Shown here one piece after another: positions 8,622 through 17,659 of a stretch of 64,000 bases of DNA. This DNA comes from Hansschlegelia plantiphila (lineage in GTDB: Bacteria > Pseudomonadota > Alphaproteobacteria > Rhizobiales > Methylopilaceae), in assembly GCF_027922265.1 (NCBI RefSeq), contig NZ_BSFI01000008.1, positions 326,001-390,000 of the forward strand. Reading direction: 5' to 3'. Under the pieces are notes generated by a model. It was not told where the DNA came from and did not search any database. It saw only the letters and a program-made list of their open reading frames with translations. Position numbers and translations under genes: made by a program. Position 1 is the stretch's first letter. Each line of letters begins with the position of its first letter.

Positions 8622-9470
8622 ATGAGCGCGATCACGGCGCGCTTCGACGGGATCGGCCTGCGGCGCCTCGCGCTCGCGGCGGTGGTCTTTCTCGCTTCGG
8701 CCGCCTACGCCGACGATGGCGGCCCCTCCGTCGATCTCGAACTGCTGCTCGCCGTCGACGTGTCCTATTCGATGGACGCGGAGGAGCAGAAGGTCCAGCG
8801 CGACGGCTATATCGAAGCGATGACCTCCAAGCCCGTGCTGGACGCGATCCGGCAGGGCATGATCGGCCGCATCGCAATCGCCTATGTGGAATGGGCGGGC
8901 GCCGACGAACAGCGCGTCGTGGTTCCCTGGACGCTGGTCGATGGCCCGGAGACGGCCGCCGCCTTCGCAGGGCGACTGGCGGACGCCCCGTTTCGCCGCG
9001 CCTACCGAACGTCGATCTCGAGCGCGCTGATCTTCGGGGCGAAGCTGTTCGCCAGCAGCGGCGTCCGCGGCGCGCGTCAGGTGATCGACGTTTCGGGCGA
9101 CGGCCCGAACAACCAGGGCCCCACGGTGGCCGCCGCCCGCGACGAAGTGCTGGAACGCGGCGTGGTGATCAATGGCCTGCCGCTGATGCTGAAGCGTTCG
9201 GCCTACGGGATCGTCGACCTGGGCGATCTCGACGCCTATTACCGCGACTGCGTGATCGGCGGCCCCGGCGCCTTCATGGTGCCGGTCCGCGGGGCCGATC
9301 AGTTCCCGGAGGCGGTCCGCACCAAGCTCGTCATGGAGATCGCGGGACTGGAGCCGGAGGAGCAGGGCTTTCCCTCCGATCTCGGCGCACGGCCGACGCC
9401 GACCGCTTCGGAGCCGGCCACGGACTGCCTCGCCGGGGAGCAGATCTGGCGCGACCGTTTCGGCAACTGA
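8622..9470 (+). CDS. DUF1194 von Willebrand factor A-like exported protein
   Basis: 282-residue protein with a signal peptide (hydrophobic residues about 14-28, cleavage near AYADD) and a vWA-like fold. The metal-ion-dependent adhesion site DVSYSMD is at about residues 47-53, followed by downstream threonine/aspartate positions (RTSISSALIFG and DVSGDGPNNQGP). DUF1194 proteins are widespread in Hyphomicrobiales and have no established function. It is divergent from cdd and 62 bp upstream of a TSUP permease gene on the same strand. A periplasmic ligand-binding role is only an inference from the fold. Confidence 0.85.
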   Translation: MSAITARFDGIGLRRLALAAVVFLASAAYADDGGPSVDLELLLAVDVSYSMDAEEQKVQRDGYIEAMTSKPVLDAIRQGMIGRIAIAYVEWAGADEQRVVVPWTLVDGPETAAAFAGRLADAPFRRAYRTSISSALIFGAKLFASSGVRGARQVIDVSGDGPNNQGPTVAAARDEVLERGVVINGLPLMLKRSAYGIVDLGDLDAYYRDCVIGGPGAFMVPVRGADQFPEAVRTKLVMEIAGLEPEEQGFPSDLGARPTPTASEPATDCLAGEQIWRDRFGN

Positions 9471-9532
9471 CGCCGACGTCCGCGCGATGCTATGAGCGGC
9501 GGCGCCCGCCCCTCCGACGTCAGTTCCCTCCC

Positions 9533-10339
9533 ATGCCGATTTCGCCCGAGACGCTGCTGCTGTTCGCGCTGTCCGGCGTCGTTTCCGGCACGGTCGACGC
9601 CATTGCGGGCGGCGGCGGGCTGATCGCGCTGCCCGTCCTGATCCTCGGCGGGCTCGACCCAGTCGCGGCCGTCGCGACCAACAAGCTGCAGGGGACGCTC
9701 GGGACAGCCGTCGCGACCACGCGCTTCGCACAGGCCGGAATGCTCGACTTCAGGTCGCGCGAGACCTGGATGCTCGCGGCCTTCGCCTTCGTCGGCTCGA
9801 TCGTCGGCGCGGCGTGCGTCGCCTACGCGCCGGTCGGGCTGATGAGGGTCGGCCTTCCTTTCCTGCTGATCGCGGTCGCGCTCTATTTCGCCTTCGGCCC
9901 CCGCATGTCCGACATCGACCTCGCCGCGCGGCTGCGCCCTACGACCTTCGCATTCGCCGCGGCCCTGCCCATCGGCTTCTACGACGGCCTGTTCGGCCCG
10001 GGCGCCGGCTCGTTCTACATGATCGCGATCGTAGGCCTCGCCGGACTGGGCGCCGTGCGCGCTGTGGCGCGGACCAAGCTGCTGAACTTCTCCTCCAACG
10101 TCGCGAGCCTCATCGTCTTCATCCTCGCCGGCACGATCGTCTGGCCTGCGGGCCTCGCCATGGCCGCCGGCGCCCTCGTCGGCGCGCGCATTGGCTCCGG
10201 GCTCGCCCTCAAGCACGGCGTGCGGATCGTTAGGCCGCTGCTGGTCGTCGTCGCTGTTGCGCTGGCGCTTCGGCTCATGCTGGATTCCAGCCATCCTATC
10301 GGGGCGGCGATCCGCGCGACGCTTGCCTCGCACTCCTGA
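9533..10339 (+). CDS. TSUP (TauE/SafE) family inner-membrane permease
   Basis: 268-residue polytopic membrane protein with about eight hydrophobic segments. It has the family hallmark of two internally related halves: GTVDAIAGGGGLIALPVL near the N-terminus and GFYDGLFGPGAGSFYMIA in the second half. TSUP carriers export or import sulfite, sulfoacetate, taurine-derived or other organic anions; the substrate here cannot be read from the sequence. The ATG at 9533 was chosen because it precedes the first hydrophobic segment directly. The gene is followed after 18 bp by an exported protein of unknown function. Confidence 0.88.
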   Translation: MPISPETLLLFALSGVVSGTVDAIAGGGGLIALPVLILGGLDPVAAVATNKLQGTLGTAVATTRFAQAGMLDFRSRETWMLAAFAFVGSIVGAACVAYAPVGLMRVGLPFLLIAVALYFAFGPRMSDIDLAARLRPTTFAFAAALPIGFYDGLFGPGAGSFYMIAIVGLAGLGAVRAVARTKLLNFSSNVASLIVFILAGTIVWPAGLAMAAGALVGARIGSGLALKHGVRIVRPLLVVVAVALALRLMLDSSHPIGAAIRATLASHS

Positions 10340-10357
10340 CTCCGAAGAGCACGCCCT

Positions 10358-10864
10358 ATGAACAGAGCCAGTATCGCCGCCGCACTGTCCTTTGCGCTGC
10401 TGGGCGTCGGAGCCCCGGCCTTCGCGGCTGAGACCGGCGGCTGCGGCGCTTTCAAATGGCCGGTCGAGGCCGACATCGCTCTGCTGGCGAAACCCGACTG
10501 GGTCGACAGCGGCGCGACGGTCGATCTTTCCGGGCCGGTCGGCGTCCGGGTGAAGCTGGTCGACGCCGACAAGGCGGGCTTCGCGATCGCGCCCGAGCGG
10601 AAACCCGCGCTCAGCGCGCCGGCTGGAACGCTCGGCTTCGAGGCGCGCGCGGGCGTCACCCAGGTCACGCTGTCGGACGCCGCATGGGCGGACCTCGTGC
10701 AGGACGGCAAGCCGGTGAAGCCGGCAGGGTTCTCCGGGGTGAAGGACTGCGACGGCGCCCATAAGACGCTGCGCTTCGAGCTCGGCGCCGGGCCTGCTCT
10801 GCTGCAGATCAGCAACGCGCCCGCCACCAGCATCGGGATCGCGCTGACGCCGCCCGCGAAATAG
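10358..10864 (+). CDS. Hypothetical exported protein
   Basis: 168-residue protein with a clear Sec signal peptide (MNRASIAAALSFALLGVGAP, cleavage probably after AFA). The mature part is all-beta-looking and low in charge, with two cysteines, one in GGCGAFKW and one in VKDCDGAHK, that could form a disulfide. I do not recognise a family with confidence. It follows the TSUP gene by 18 bp and is probably co-transcribed, so a periplasmic role connected with that carrier is possible but untested. Confidence 0.75.
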   Translation: MNRASIAAALSFALLGVGAPAFAAETGGCGAFKWPVEADIALLAKPDWVDSGATVDLSGPVGVRVKLVDADKAGFAIAPERKPALSAPAGTLGFEARAGVTQVTLSDAAWADLVQDGKPVKPAGFSGVKDCDGAHKTLRFELGAGPALLQISNAPATSIGIALTPPAK

Positions 10865-10874
10865 CCGACGGCCG

Positions 10875-10903
10875 TTGCAAATACTCCGCCGTCCGCCTAT
10901 AAG
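10875..10903 (+). promoter_or_regulatory. Probable sigma-70 promoter of rpmI-rplT
   Basis: TTGCAA at 10875-10880 and TATAAG at 10898-10903 are separated by exactly 17 bp. The site lies 138 bp upstream of rpmI. The leader between them is GC-rich; I did not recognise a known L20-type autoregulatory leader in it. Confidence 0.5.
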
Positions 10904-11040
10904 CGGCGCCTTCGCGCGGGCCCGGCCGTTATGGGCTGCCGTGGCGCGCCCAATGCTCAGGTCTCGCGAGCGTTCGGTCCAGCCCCTCAGGGTTGGCGCC
11001 GTCTCGCCTGTGAGGCCGCCTCATCTTTTCGGAGAGCGAA

Positions 11041-11238
11041 ATGCCCAAGATCAAGTCGAAGTCGGCGGCGAAGAAACGCTTCCGCTTCACCGGGACCGGC
11101 AAGGTCATCTCGGCTCAGGCCGGCAAGCGCCATGGCATGATCAAGCGCACCAACAAGCAGATCCGCAACCAGCGGGGCACGACCATTCTGACGCCGCAGG
11201 ACGCGCGGATCGTCAGGACGTTCCTGCCCTACGGCTGA
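11041..11238 (+). CDS. rpmI: 50S ribosomal protein L35
   Basis: 65-residue basic ribosomal protein of the large subunit. [14 protein letters not shown] at the N-terminus and the C-terminal region [15 protein letters not shown] are family-typical. A good ribosome-binding site (GGAGAG) precedes the ATG. It is followed after 55 bp by rplT, the standard L35-L20 pair; infC, which often precedes this pair in other bacteria, is absent here. Confidence 0.98.
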   Translation: MPKIKSKSAAKKRFRFTGTGKVISAQAGKRHGMIKRTNKQIRNQRGTTILTPQDARIVRTFLPYG

Positions 11239-11293
11239 CGCGCGGACCTGACAGCGCTTTTCCCAGACACACCAGACGCTTGAGAGATAGACC

Positions 11294-11653
11294 ATGGCTC
11301 GCGTGAAACGGGGCGTAACGTCCCACGCAAAGCACAAGAAGACACTGGACGCCGCGAAGGGCTTCTACGGCCGTCGCAAGAACACGATCCGCGCGGCGAA
11401 GGCCGCCGTCGATCGTTCGATGCAGTACGCCTACCGCGACCGCAAGAACAAGAAGCGGACGTTCCGGGCGCTCTGGATCCAGCGCATCAACGCCGCCGTG
11501 CGCGAGCACGGCCTGACCTATTCGCGCTTCATCGCGGGCCTGTCGCTCGCCGGCATCGAAGTCGACCGCCGGATGATGTCGGAACTCGCGATCGCCGAGC
11601 CCGCGGCCTTCGCCGTGATCGCCGAGAAGGCCAAGGCCGCGCTCCAGGCGTGA
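11294..11653 (+). CDS. rplT: 50S ribosomal protein L20
   Basis: 119-residue large-subunit protein that binds 23S rRNA early in assembly. The N-terminal extension [16 protein letters not shown] and the globular C-terminal part are canonical, and length matches the family. It forms an operon with rpmI. A terminator at 11798-11818 separates the pair from pheST. Confidence 0.98.
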   Translation: MARVKRGVTSHAKHKKTLDAAKGFYGRRKNTIRAAKAAVDRSMQYAYRDRKNKKRTFRALWIQRINAAVREHGLTYSRFIAGLSLAGIEVDRRMMSELAIAEPAAFAVIAEKAKAALQA

Positions 11654-11698
11654 CCTTGTTCGGGCGCGCCTGACGCGCTCTCGACAATCCGCGACGTC

Positions 11699-11788
11699 GT
11701 CCCGGCCGAAGTGCCGGGACCCATTTCCGCAGTCGACGCCGGACTGGACTGACCGCTGAGGAAATGGATTCCGGGACAAGCCCGGAAT
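11699..11788. repeat. Composite palindromic repeat, second family
   Basis: Three nested inverted repeats: 11699-11706 with 11713-11720 (GTCCCGGC/GCCGGGAC), 11721-11728 with 11760-11767 (CCATTTCC/GGAAATGG), and 11768-11775 with 11781-11788 (ATTCCGGG/CCCGGAAT, loop ACAAG). The element could fold as a three-way structure with two terminal hairpins. It lies between rplT and the terminator. A shorter relative is at 22529-22560. Confidence 0.7.
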
Positions 11789-11797
11789 GACGGCAGG

Positions 11798-11818
11798 GGG
11801 CGCGCTCGCGCCCTTTTT
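11798..11818 (+). terminator. Intrinsic terminator of rpmI-rplT
   Basis: A 7-bp GC stem (GGGCGCG at 11798-11804, CGCGCCC at 11807-11813) is followed directly by TTTTT at 11814-11818. It lies 30 bp upstream of pheS, so pheST may need its own promoter or readthrough. Confidence 0.75.
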
Positions 11819-11848
11819 CGTTTCGGCGCTCGGGCGTATCACCCTGCG

Positions 11849-12940
11849 ATGACCGACCTCGACAGCCTCTCCACCCTCGAAGCCGATGTGCTCGCGGCCG
11901 TCTCCGCCGCAGCCGACGAGGCCGCGCTCGAAGCCGTGCGCGTTTCCGCGCTCGGCAAGAAGGGCTCGGTCTCCGAGAAGCTGAAAACGCTCGGCGGCAT
12001 GACGCCCGATGAGCGCAAGACGTTCGGTCCCGCGCTGAACGCGTTGCGCGACCGGGTCGCCGCGGCGCTTTCGGAGCGCAAGACGGTGCTGGCGGACGCG
12101 GCCCTGGACGCCAGGCTCGCAGCCGAGCGGCTCGACGTCTCGCTGCCAGTCCGCGAGAGCGGCCTTGAGACGGGGCGCATCCACCCGGTCTCCCAGGTCA
12201 CGGACGAGCTGATCGCGATCTTCTCGGCGATGGGGTTCTCGGTCGCCGAAGGTCCGGACATCGAGACCGACGACCTCAACTTCACCAAGCTGAACTTCCC
12301 TGTCGGCCACCCCGCGCGCGAGATGCACGACACGTTCTTCCTTCCCGCCAAGGAGAACGGCGAGCGTCTGCTGCTCAGGACGCACACCAGCCCGGTGCAG
12401 ATCCGCGCCATGCAGGCGAAGGAGCCGCCGATCCGGGTGATCTGCCCCGGCCGCACCTATCGCTTCGACATGGACCAGACGCACACGCCGATGTTCCACC
12501 AGGTCGAGGGCCTGGTGATCGACCGCGACGCCAATCTCGGCCAGCTCAAATGGGTTTTGGAGGAGTTCCTCAAGACCTTCTTCGAGGTGCCCTCGGTCGA
12601 GCTGCGCTTCCGGCCGTCGTTCTTCCCCTTCACCGAGCCGTCGATGGAGGTTGACGTCCGCTGCCGCAAGCTGCCGAACGAGATCCGCATCGGCGAGGGC
12701 GACGATTGGCTGGAGATCCTCGGCTGCGGGATGGTGCATCCCAACGTGCTGCGGAACTGCGGCCTGGACCCCGACGTCTGGACCGGCTTCGCCTGGGGCA
12801 TCGGCATCGACCGCATCGCCATGCTGAAATACGGCATGCCGGATCTGCGCGACCTGTTCGGCGCCGACGCGCGCTGGCTCAGCCATTACGGCTTCCGGCC
12901 GCTGGACTTTCCCACGCTCGCGGGCGGGCTTTCACAGTGA
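11849..12940 (+). CDS. pheS: Phenylalanyl-tRNA synthetase alpha subunit
   Basis: 363-residue catalytic subunit of the (alpha-beta)2 enzyme that charges tRNA-Phe. An N-terminal coiled-coil region (residues about 1-85) binds tRNA. The class II catalytic core includes motif 2 ([20 protein letters not shown]) and motif 3 ([18 protein letters not shown]). Its stop overlaps the pheT start by four bases (GTGA), so subunit synthesis is translationally coupled. Confidence 0.98.
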   Translation: MTDLDSLSTLEADVLAAVSAAADEAALEAVRVSALGKKGSVSEKLKTLGGMTPDERKTFGPALNALRDRVAAALSERKTVLADAALDARLAAERLDVSLPVRESGLETGRIHPVSQVTDELIAIFSAMGFSVAEGPDIETDDLNFTKLNFPVGHPAREMHDTFFLPAKENGERLLLRTHTSPVQIRAMQAKEPPIRVICPGRTYRFDMDQTHTPMFHQVEGLVIDRDANLGQLKWVLEEFLKTFFEVPSVELRFRPSFFPFTEPSMEVDVRCRKLPNEIRIGEGDDWLEILGCGMVHPNVLRNCGLDPDVWTGFAWGIGIDRIAMLKYGMPDLRDLFGADARWLSHYGFRPLDFPTLAGGLSQ

Positions 12941-15357
12941 AATTCTCCCTCTCCTGGCTGAAAGAACACCTCTCCGGGCCCGCCGACCTCCAGACGGTCA
13001 CGGAAACGCTGACGCGCGTCGGCCTCGAGGTCGAGCACGTCGAGGACAAGGCGGGCGATCTCGCCGCCTTCGTCGTCGGGCACATTCTCGAAGCGAAGCG
13101 GCACCCGAACGCCGACAAGCTCCAGGTCTGCTCGGTCGACGTCGGCAAGGGCGCGCCGCTCCAGGTCGTCTGCGGCGCGCCGAACGCGCGGCAAGGCCTG
13201 AAGGTCGTGTTCGCGGCCCCCGGCACGGTGATCCCGTCGAGCGGCGTGAAGCTCGGCGCCTCGGAGATCCGCGGCGTCGCGTCGGGCGGTATGCTGTGCT
13301 CCTCGCGGGAGCTCGGGCTCGGCGACGACCACGACGGCATCATCGAGCTGCCGGAGAACGCGCCTGTCGGCCGCCCGTTCGCGCCGCTGGTCGGCCTCGA
13401 CGACCCGGTGATCGAGATCGCGGTGACGCCGAACCGGCCGGACTGCCTCGGGGTGCACGGAGTCGCGCGCGATCTGGCCGCCGCCGAGATCGGCGAGCTG
13501 CGCGAGCCCGCGGTCCAGATCGCGCGCGGCGGCTTCCCCTGCCCGACCGCGGTGCGCTTCGACTTCGGCGACGAGGCGCCGCGGTCGCCTTTCTTCGCGG
13601 TCCGTCTCGTGCGCGGCGTCAGGAACAGCGTGTCGCCGGAATGGCTGCGCCGCCGGCTTCAGTCGATCGGGTCCAAGCCCATCAACGCGCTGGTCGACGT
13701 CACCAATTACCTGACCTTCGACCGCGGCCGACCGCTGCACGTGTTCGACGCCGCCAAGGTGAAGGGCGACCTCGTCGTCCGCCGGGCGCGCGCCGGCGAG
13801 AGTTTCCTTGCGCTCGACGGCAAGACCTATGCGCTCGACGACACGATGTGCGTGATCGCCGACGACAACGGCGTGCAGTCGCTCGCCGGCGTTATGGGCG
13901 GCGCCGCGACCGGCTGCGACGAGACCACGACCGACGTGCTGATCGAGAGCGCGCTCTGGGATCCGCTGAACATCGCCCGCACGGGCCGCGCGCTGAACCT
14001 GAACTCCGACGCCCGCCACCGCTTCGAGCGCGGCGTCGACCCGGCCTTTGCGCTGCCGGGACTCGAACTCGCGACGCAGATGGTGGTCGACGCCTGCGGC
14101 GGCGAAGCCTCTGAAGTCGCGAGCGCGGGCGAGGTTCCCTATCGCGACCTGATCATCGACTTTCCCGTCGCCGAAGTCCGCAGGCTTGCGGGGCTCGCGC
14201 TGACGCCGGCCGAGGTGAAGGCGCCGCTGATGAGGCTCGGCTTCCGGGTGTCGGGCCAGGGCGAGCAGCTCAAGGTCGCCGTTCCGAGCTGGCGGCCCGA
14301 CGTCGAGGGCAAGGCCGACATCGTCGAGGAGGTCGTGCGCATCATCGGCCTCGACCGGATCGTCTCGACGCCGCTGCCGGCTGTCGCGACTGTCGGCGAC
14401 GCCAGGCTCAGCCTCGTCCAGCGCCGCGCCCGCAACGTCCGCCGCACGCTCGCAGCCCGCGGGCTGGTCGAGGCCGTGACGTGGTCCTTCGTTTCGAAGC
14501 CGCAGGCCGAGAGCTTCGGCGGCGCGAAGCCTGAGCTCGCTCTTGCGAACCCGATCTCCGCCGATCTCTCCGACATGCGGCCGAGCCTGCTGCCGAGCCT
14601 GATCGCGGCCGCGCAGCGCAACGCCGATCGGGGCGTCGCCGACGTCGCGATGTTCGAGGTCGGGCAGACCTTCCTCGGCGACCGTCCCGAAGACCAGCGC
14701 ATGGCCGCCGCCGGCGTCCGCCGCGGAACCGCCAAGGCGCGCGGCGCGGGCCGTCACTGGGGCGAAACCGCGCTTCCCGTCGACGCCTTCGACGCCAAGG
14801 GCGACGCGCTCGCGGCGCTTTCTGCGATCGGCCTGTCGGCCGGCGCCGTTCAGGTCGCGCAAGGCGCCGCGCCGGACTGGTTCCATCCCGGCCGTTCGGC
14901 CGCGCTGCAGCTCGGGCCGAAGCTCGTGCTGGGCGCGTTCGGCGAACTGCATCCGCGCACCCTTCAAGCGCTCGGCGTTTCAGGTCCGCTCGTCGGCTTC
15001 GAGCTGATCCTCGACGCCGCTCCTCAGCCCAAGGCCAAGGCGACCAAGGCCCGACCGCCGTTCGGGGGATCGGCGCTGCAGCCGCTCACCCGCGACTTCG
15101 CTTTCCTGGTCGATCGCGACGTGCCGGCGGCCGAACTGATCCGCGCCGCGCAAGCGGCCGACCGCAAGCTCGTGACCGACGTCACTTTGTTCGACCGCTA
15201 CGAAGGACCGGGCGTGCCGGAGGGCCGGGTCTCGCTCGGCCTCGCGGTCACGCTGCAGCCGCGCGAGAAGACGCTGACCGACGCCGAAATCGAGGCGGTC
15301 GCGGAGAAGATCGTGGCGCAGGTCGCAAAGGCGAGCGGCGCGACGCTTCGAACCTGA
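12937..15357 (+). CDS. pheT: Phenylalanyl-tRNA synthetase beta subunit
   Basis: 806-residue partner of PheS. An N-terminal tRNA-binding (EMAP-like) domain is seen at about residues 40-150 ([20 protein letters not shown]). B3/B4 editing domains follow (about 210-400), then B5, and a C-terminal anticodon-binding ferredoxin-like domain (about 710-805, [20 protein letters not shown]). The GTG start at 12937 overlaps the pheS stop and begins with the conserved [12 protein letters not shown]. Length is typical. No terminator was seen directly after the stop. Confidence 0.97.
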   Translation: MKFSLSWLKEHLSGPADLQTVTETLTRVGLEVEHVEDKAGDLAAFVVGHILEAKRHPNADKLQVCSVDVGKGAPLQVVCGAPNARQGLKVVFAAPGTVIPSSGVKLGASEIRGVASGGMLCSSRELGLGDDHDGIIELPENAPVGRPFAPLVGLDDPVIEIAVTPNRPDCLGVHGVARDLAAAEIGELREPAVQIARGGFPCPTAVRFDFGDEAPRSPFFAVRLVRGVRNSVSPEWLRRRLQSIGSKPINALVDVTNYLTFDRGRPLHVFDAAKVKGDLVVRRARAGESFLALDGKTYALDDTMCVIADDNGVQSLAGVMGGAATGCDETTTDVLIESALWDPLNIARTGRALNLNSDARHRFERGVDPAFALPGLELATQMVVDACGGEASEVASAGEVPYRDLIIDFPVAEVRRLAGLALTPAEVKAPLMRLGFRVSGQGEQLKVAVPSWRPDVEGKADIVEEVVRIIGLDRIVSTPLPAVATVGDARLSLVQRRARNVRRTLAARGLVEAVTWSFVSKPQAESFGGAKPELALANPISADLSDMRPSLLPSLIAAAQRNADRGVADVAMFEVGQTFLGDRPEDQRMAAAGVRRGTAKARGAGRHWGETALPVDAFDAKGDALAALSAIGLSAGAVQVAQGAAPDWFHPGRSAALQLGPKLVLGAFGELHPRTLQALGVSGPLVGFELILDAAPQPKAKATKARPPFGGSALQPLTRDFAFLVDRDVPAAELIRAAQAADRKLVTDVTLFDRYEGPGVPEGRVSLGLAVTLQPREKTLTDAEIEAVAEKIVAQVAKASGATLRT

Positions 15358-15454
15358 GAGTCTAGCCCCGCTCCCGTCCGGTATTGACTAAGCAAAAGCT
15401 CACTTTCAATGGGCTCGCGGAGTCGAGCCGGAGTCGCCGCGAGTCGAGTCCTGT

Positions 15455-15506
15455 TTCGTTCCAGTAGAACGAATCGCGCACGAATCATCGATTCATGATT
15501 CGTTCT
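15455..15506. repeat. Nested TTCGTTC palindromes
   Basis: TTCGTTC (15455-15461) is inverted as GAACGAA (15467-15473), and TTCGTTC recurs at 15500-15506. A separate perfect palindrome ACGAATCAT/ATGATTCGT occupies 15481-15489 and 15496-15504 around CGATTC. The spacing suggests a multi-site operator, but no matching regulator is identified. Confidence 0.6.
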
Positions 15507-15696
15507 GGAAACGACTCCGTGGGAGGCCGGATCGGAAAGCTTTCATTAACCATGACCGAAGAAATGCAGTCGAAGTCACGCCGCTCGTGACTTTAGCGGG
15601 GCGGCGATGAGGCCGGACGCGCTTCCAAGGGTAGCAGGCGATGGACCAGCTTGGCGACGCCATCGGACGCGGCCGCATGAAAAGAGACCCGCGCCG

Positions 15697-15756
15697 TTGA
15701 CAAACGATATATCGTTCCTCAGATATGTTTTATGAAAAACCTATCTGAGGAACGAT
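15697..15756 (+). promoter_or_regulatory. padR promoter with overlapping operators
   Basis: A perfect -35 TTGACA lies at 15697-15702, with a weak -10 candidate AGATAT at 15721-15726. Palindrome AACGATATATCGTT spans 15703-15716, inside the spacer. A 15-bp perfect inverted repeat has arms 15711-15725 and 15742-15756; the right arm contains GAGGAA (15746-15751), the likely ribosome-binding site of the ATG at 15759. Binding by a dimer at either palindrome would block the promoter, and a hairpin would bury the Shine-Dalgarno. Confidence 0.75.
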
Positions 15757-15758
15757 AC

Positions 15759-16352
15759 ATGTTTGGTCACGGACATTTCTTCGGCCGCCAGGGTCAGAGG
15801 CCCTGGTTCGCCGGTTCTGAAAATCGCGATCGTGAGTGCGGTCCGCGCGGCGGGCGCGGCGGCCCGTTCGGCCGCCATCGCGGCGGCCCGTTCGGCGGGA
15901 GAGGCTCGCGCCTGTTCGACGCCGGGGCGCTCCGCCTTGTGGTGCTGGGACTCCTCGCGGAGGGCCCTCGCCACGGCTACGACGTCATCAAGGCGCTGGA
16001 GGCCCGCTTCCAGGGCGCTTATTCCCCCAGCCCCGGCTCGATCTACCCGATGCTGCAGATGATGGAGGAAGCGGACCTCGCGACCTCGACCACGCAGGGA
16101 GCGAAGCGGCTTTATTCGATCACCGACCAGGGCCGGGCCTATCTCGAGGAGAACCGCGCGGAGATCGACAAGATCAACGCGCAGCTGGACGAAGCCTCGG
16201 GCGCGCTCGGCGAGGCCGCGCTCGGCGAGGCGGTGCATGGCCTGCGAAAGGCGCTGTTCCGAAAGCTCCGCGGCGGCTCGCTCAACGCCGAGCAGGCCGC
16301 GAAGGCTCGCCAGATCCTCGAGCGCGCCGCGCAGGAGCTCGAAGGCCTGTAA
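15759..16352 (+). CDS. PadR family transcriptional regulator with Gly/Arg/His-rich N-terminus
   Basis: 197-residue regulator. Residues about 1-48 are a disordered Gly/Arg/His-rich leader (MFGHGHFFGRQGQ, then GGRGGPFGRHRGG). The PadR winged-helix domain spans about 49-125 (LRLVVLGLLAEGPRHGYDVIKALE, then YSPSPGSIYPMLQMME), followed by a C-terminal helical dimerisation region. The ATG at 15759 is preferred over one at 15732 because GAGGAA lies 7 bases upstream and the earlier start would translate through the operator. PadR proteins usually repress themselves and a neighbouring transport or detoxification gene; no such target is adjacent (the next gene, coaA, is convergent). The histidines could sense metal, but that is speculation. 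Confidence 0.88.
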   Translation: MFGHGHFFGRQGQRPWFAGSENRDRECGPRGGRGGPFGRHRGGPFGGRGSRLFDAGALRLVVLGLLAEGPRHGYDVIKALEARFQGAYSPSPGSIYPMLQMMEEADLATSTTQGAKRLYSITDQGRAYLEENRAEIDKINAQLDEASGALGEAALGEAVHGLRKALFRKLRGGSLNAEQAAKARQILERAAQELEGL

Positions 16353-16377
16353 AGACCATGAGCCGGCTAATGCCGGC

Positions 16378-17337
16378 TCATATCTTTCGGAGCCGAACCT
16401 CTTCGATCCTGTGGCTCTCGCCCTTTTTCAGGATCAGGTCGGCGCGCGGGCGCGTGGGGCGGATGTTCTCGCGCAGATTGGGCAGATTGATCTCGCTCCA
16501 CAGCGTTTCGGCGGCGGCGAGCGCCTCCTGCTTCGAGACCTGTGCGTATTTCCGGAAATAGGATTTCGGGTCTCGGAACGCGGTCTCCCGCAGTCGCAGG
16601 AAGCGCTCGACATACCAGCGGCGGAGCATCGGCTCGTCGGCGTCGAGATAGATGCCGAAGTCGATGAAATCGGAGACGAACGGCGTCACGCGCCCGTTCT
16701 TCGGACGCTCGCCGGTCTGCAGCACGTTCAGCCCTTCGAGGATGACGATGTCCGGCGTCTCGATCGTCATGCGCTCGCCCGGCACCACGTCGTAGACGAG
16801 GTGGCTGTACACCGGCGCGGTGAGGCGGCCCTTGCCCGCCTTGATGTCGGAGACGAAGCGCAGCAGGCTCTGAACGTCGTAGCTCTCCGGGAACCCCTTG
16901 CGGCCCATCAGGCCGTCGCGCGCGAGCACGGCGTTGGGAAGCAGAAAACCGTCGGTGGTCACCAGGTCCACCTTCGGCATGTTCGGCCAGCGGGCGAGCA
17001 GCGCGCGGAGCACGCGGGCCGTGGTGGACTTGCCGACGGCGACCGAGCCCGCGACCGCCACGATGTAGGGCACGCGCGTCTCGCTATGCCCCAGAAAGCG
17101 CTGCGTCGCGCGAAACAGCTGATGACGCGCAGCGACGTAGAACGCGAGCAGCCGCGAGATCGGCAGATAGATCTGCTCGACCTCGTCCATATCGATCGGA
17201 TCGTCGACCGACGACAGCCGCTCGAGGTCGGCGTCGTTCAGGGTCATCGGGGTGTCGGCGCGGAGAGCCGCCCAGTCGCCTCGCGAGAACGTCGCGTAGG
17301 GCGAGGGACTGGAGATCCGCGGCCGGTCGTCCATCAA
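16378..17337 (-). CDS. coaA: Pantothenate kinase, type I
   Basis: 319-residue kinase that phosphorylates pantothenate, the committed step of coenzyme A synthesis. The P-loop [10 protein letters not shown] lies at about residues 97-106, and the phosphoribulokinase-like core continues with [12 protein letters not shown] and [11 protein letters not shown]. The C-terminus [19 protein letters not shown] is family-typical. It overlaps the end of hisE by four bases, so it appears to be the last gene of the his operon. It is convergent with padR. Confidence 0.97.
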   Translation of the reverse strand: MMDDRPRISSPSPYATFSRGDWAALRADTPMTLNDADLERLSSVDDPIDMDEVEQIYLPISRLLAFYVAARHQLFRATQRFLGHSETRVPYIVAVAGSVAVGKSTTARVLRALLARWPNMPKVDLVTTDGFLLPNAVLARDGLMGRKGFPESYDVQSLLRFVSDIKAGKGRLTAPVYSHLVYDVVPGERMTIETPDIVILEGLNVLQTGERPKNGRVTPFVSDFIDFGIYLDADEPMLRRWYVERFLRLRETAFRDPKSYFRKYAQVSKQEALAAAETLWSEINLPNLRENIRPTRPRADLILKKGESHRIEEVRLRKI

Positions 17338-17654
17338 TGATTTATCCGTGACGCCTTTTCGGCGTGCCCCGACTGGCCGGTGCGCCGCTGGAGCAGCTCC
17401 ATGACGTCGGAAAGCGGCACGTCGCGCGCCTTCAGGGCCACCAGCAGATGATAAAGCACGTCCGCGGCCTCCGCGGCGAGTTCGACCTTCGTGCCCGAGG
17501 CGGTCGCGAGCGCCGCCTCCACGCCCTCCTCGCCGAGCTTCTTGGCGCAGCGGACGGAGCCGGCGTCGAGCAGCGCCCGGGTGTAGGACTCCTTCGCGTC
17601 GGCCGACGCTCGTTCGGAAATGATGCGATCGAGGTCGTCGAGGGTGAAAGCCAT
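17334..17654 (-). CDS. hisE: Phosphoribosyl-ATP pyrophosphohydrolase
   Basis: 106-residue enzyme of the second step of histidine biosynthesis, hydrolysing PR-ATP to PR-AMP. It has the all-alpha MazG-like fold with the metal-binding set [13 protein letters not shown] and [15 protein letters not shown]. The ATG at 17654 was chosen, with GAGGA just upstream; a GTG at 17663 overlapping the hisF stop would add three residues. It is free-standing, not fused to HisI, and no hisI is in the window. Confidence 0.95.
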   Translation of the reverse strand: MAFTLDDLDRIISERASADAKESYTRALLDAGSVRCAKKLGEEGVEAALATASGTKVELAAEAADVLYHLLVALKARDVPLSDVMELLQRRTGQSGHAEKASRINH

Positions 17655-17659
17655 GGTCC

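Larger units (their letters stand above)
15358..15758. other. 400-bp intergenic region upstream of the padR gene, rich in palindromes
   Basis: No gene is supported here. The base composition is more AT-rich than the flanks. It holds CTCGCGG/CCGCGAG arms (15414-15420 and 15437-15443), a TTCGTTC/GAACGAA palindrome cluster (15455-15506) and the PadR promoter/operator region (15697-15756). One TTAACCAT at about 15545-15552 resembles a CtrA half-site, but without a second half. Confidence 0.6.

Noticed and set aside
8451..9731. Long in-frame N-terminal extension of cytidine deaminase
   Set aside because: It runs antisense to the DUF1194 and TSUP genes and has no family sequence; the ATG at 8450 gives the normal cytidine deaminase.
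10904..11040. L20-type autoregulatory leader before rpmI
   Set aside because: No recognisable pseudoknot mimic of the 23S or rplT site was found by eye; a covariance model search would be needed.
12886..14967. A 693-codon minus-strand frame opposite pheT
   Set aside because: It is a shadow of pheT; the arginine/aspartate-rich translation has no start context or known motif.
15541..15552. CtrA-type TTAACCAT upstream of padR
   Set aside because: Only one half-site is present; the full TTAA-N7-TTAA pattern is absent. The same holds for TTAACC at 42095.
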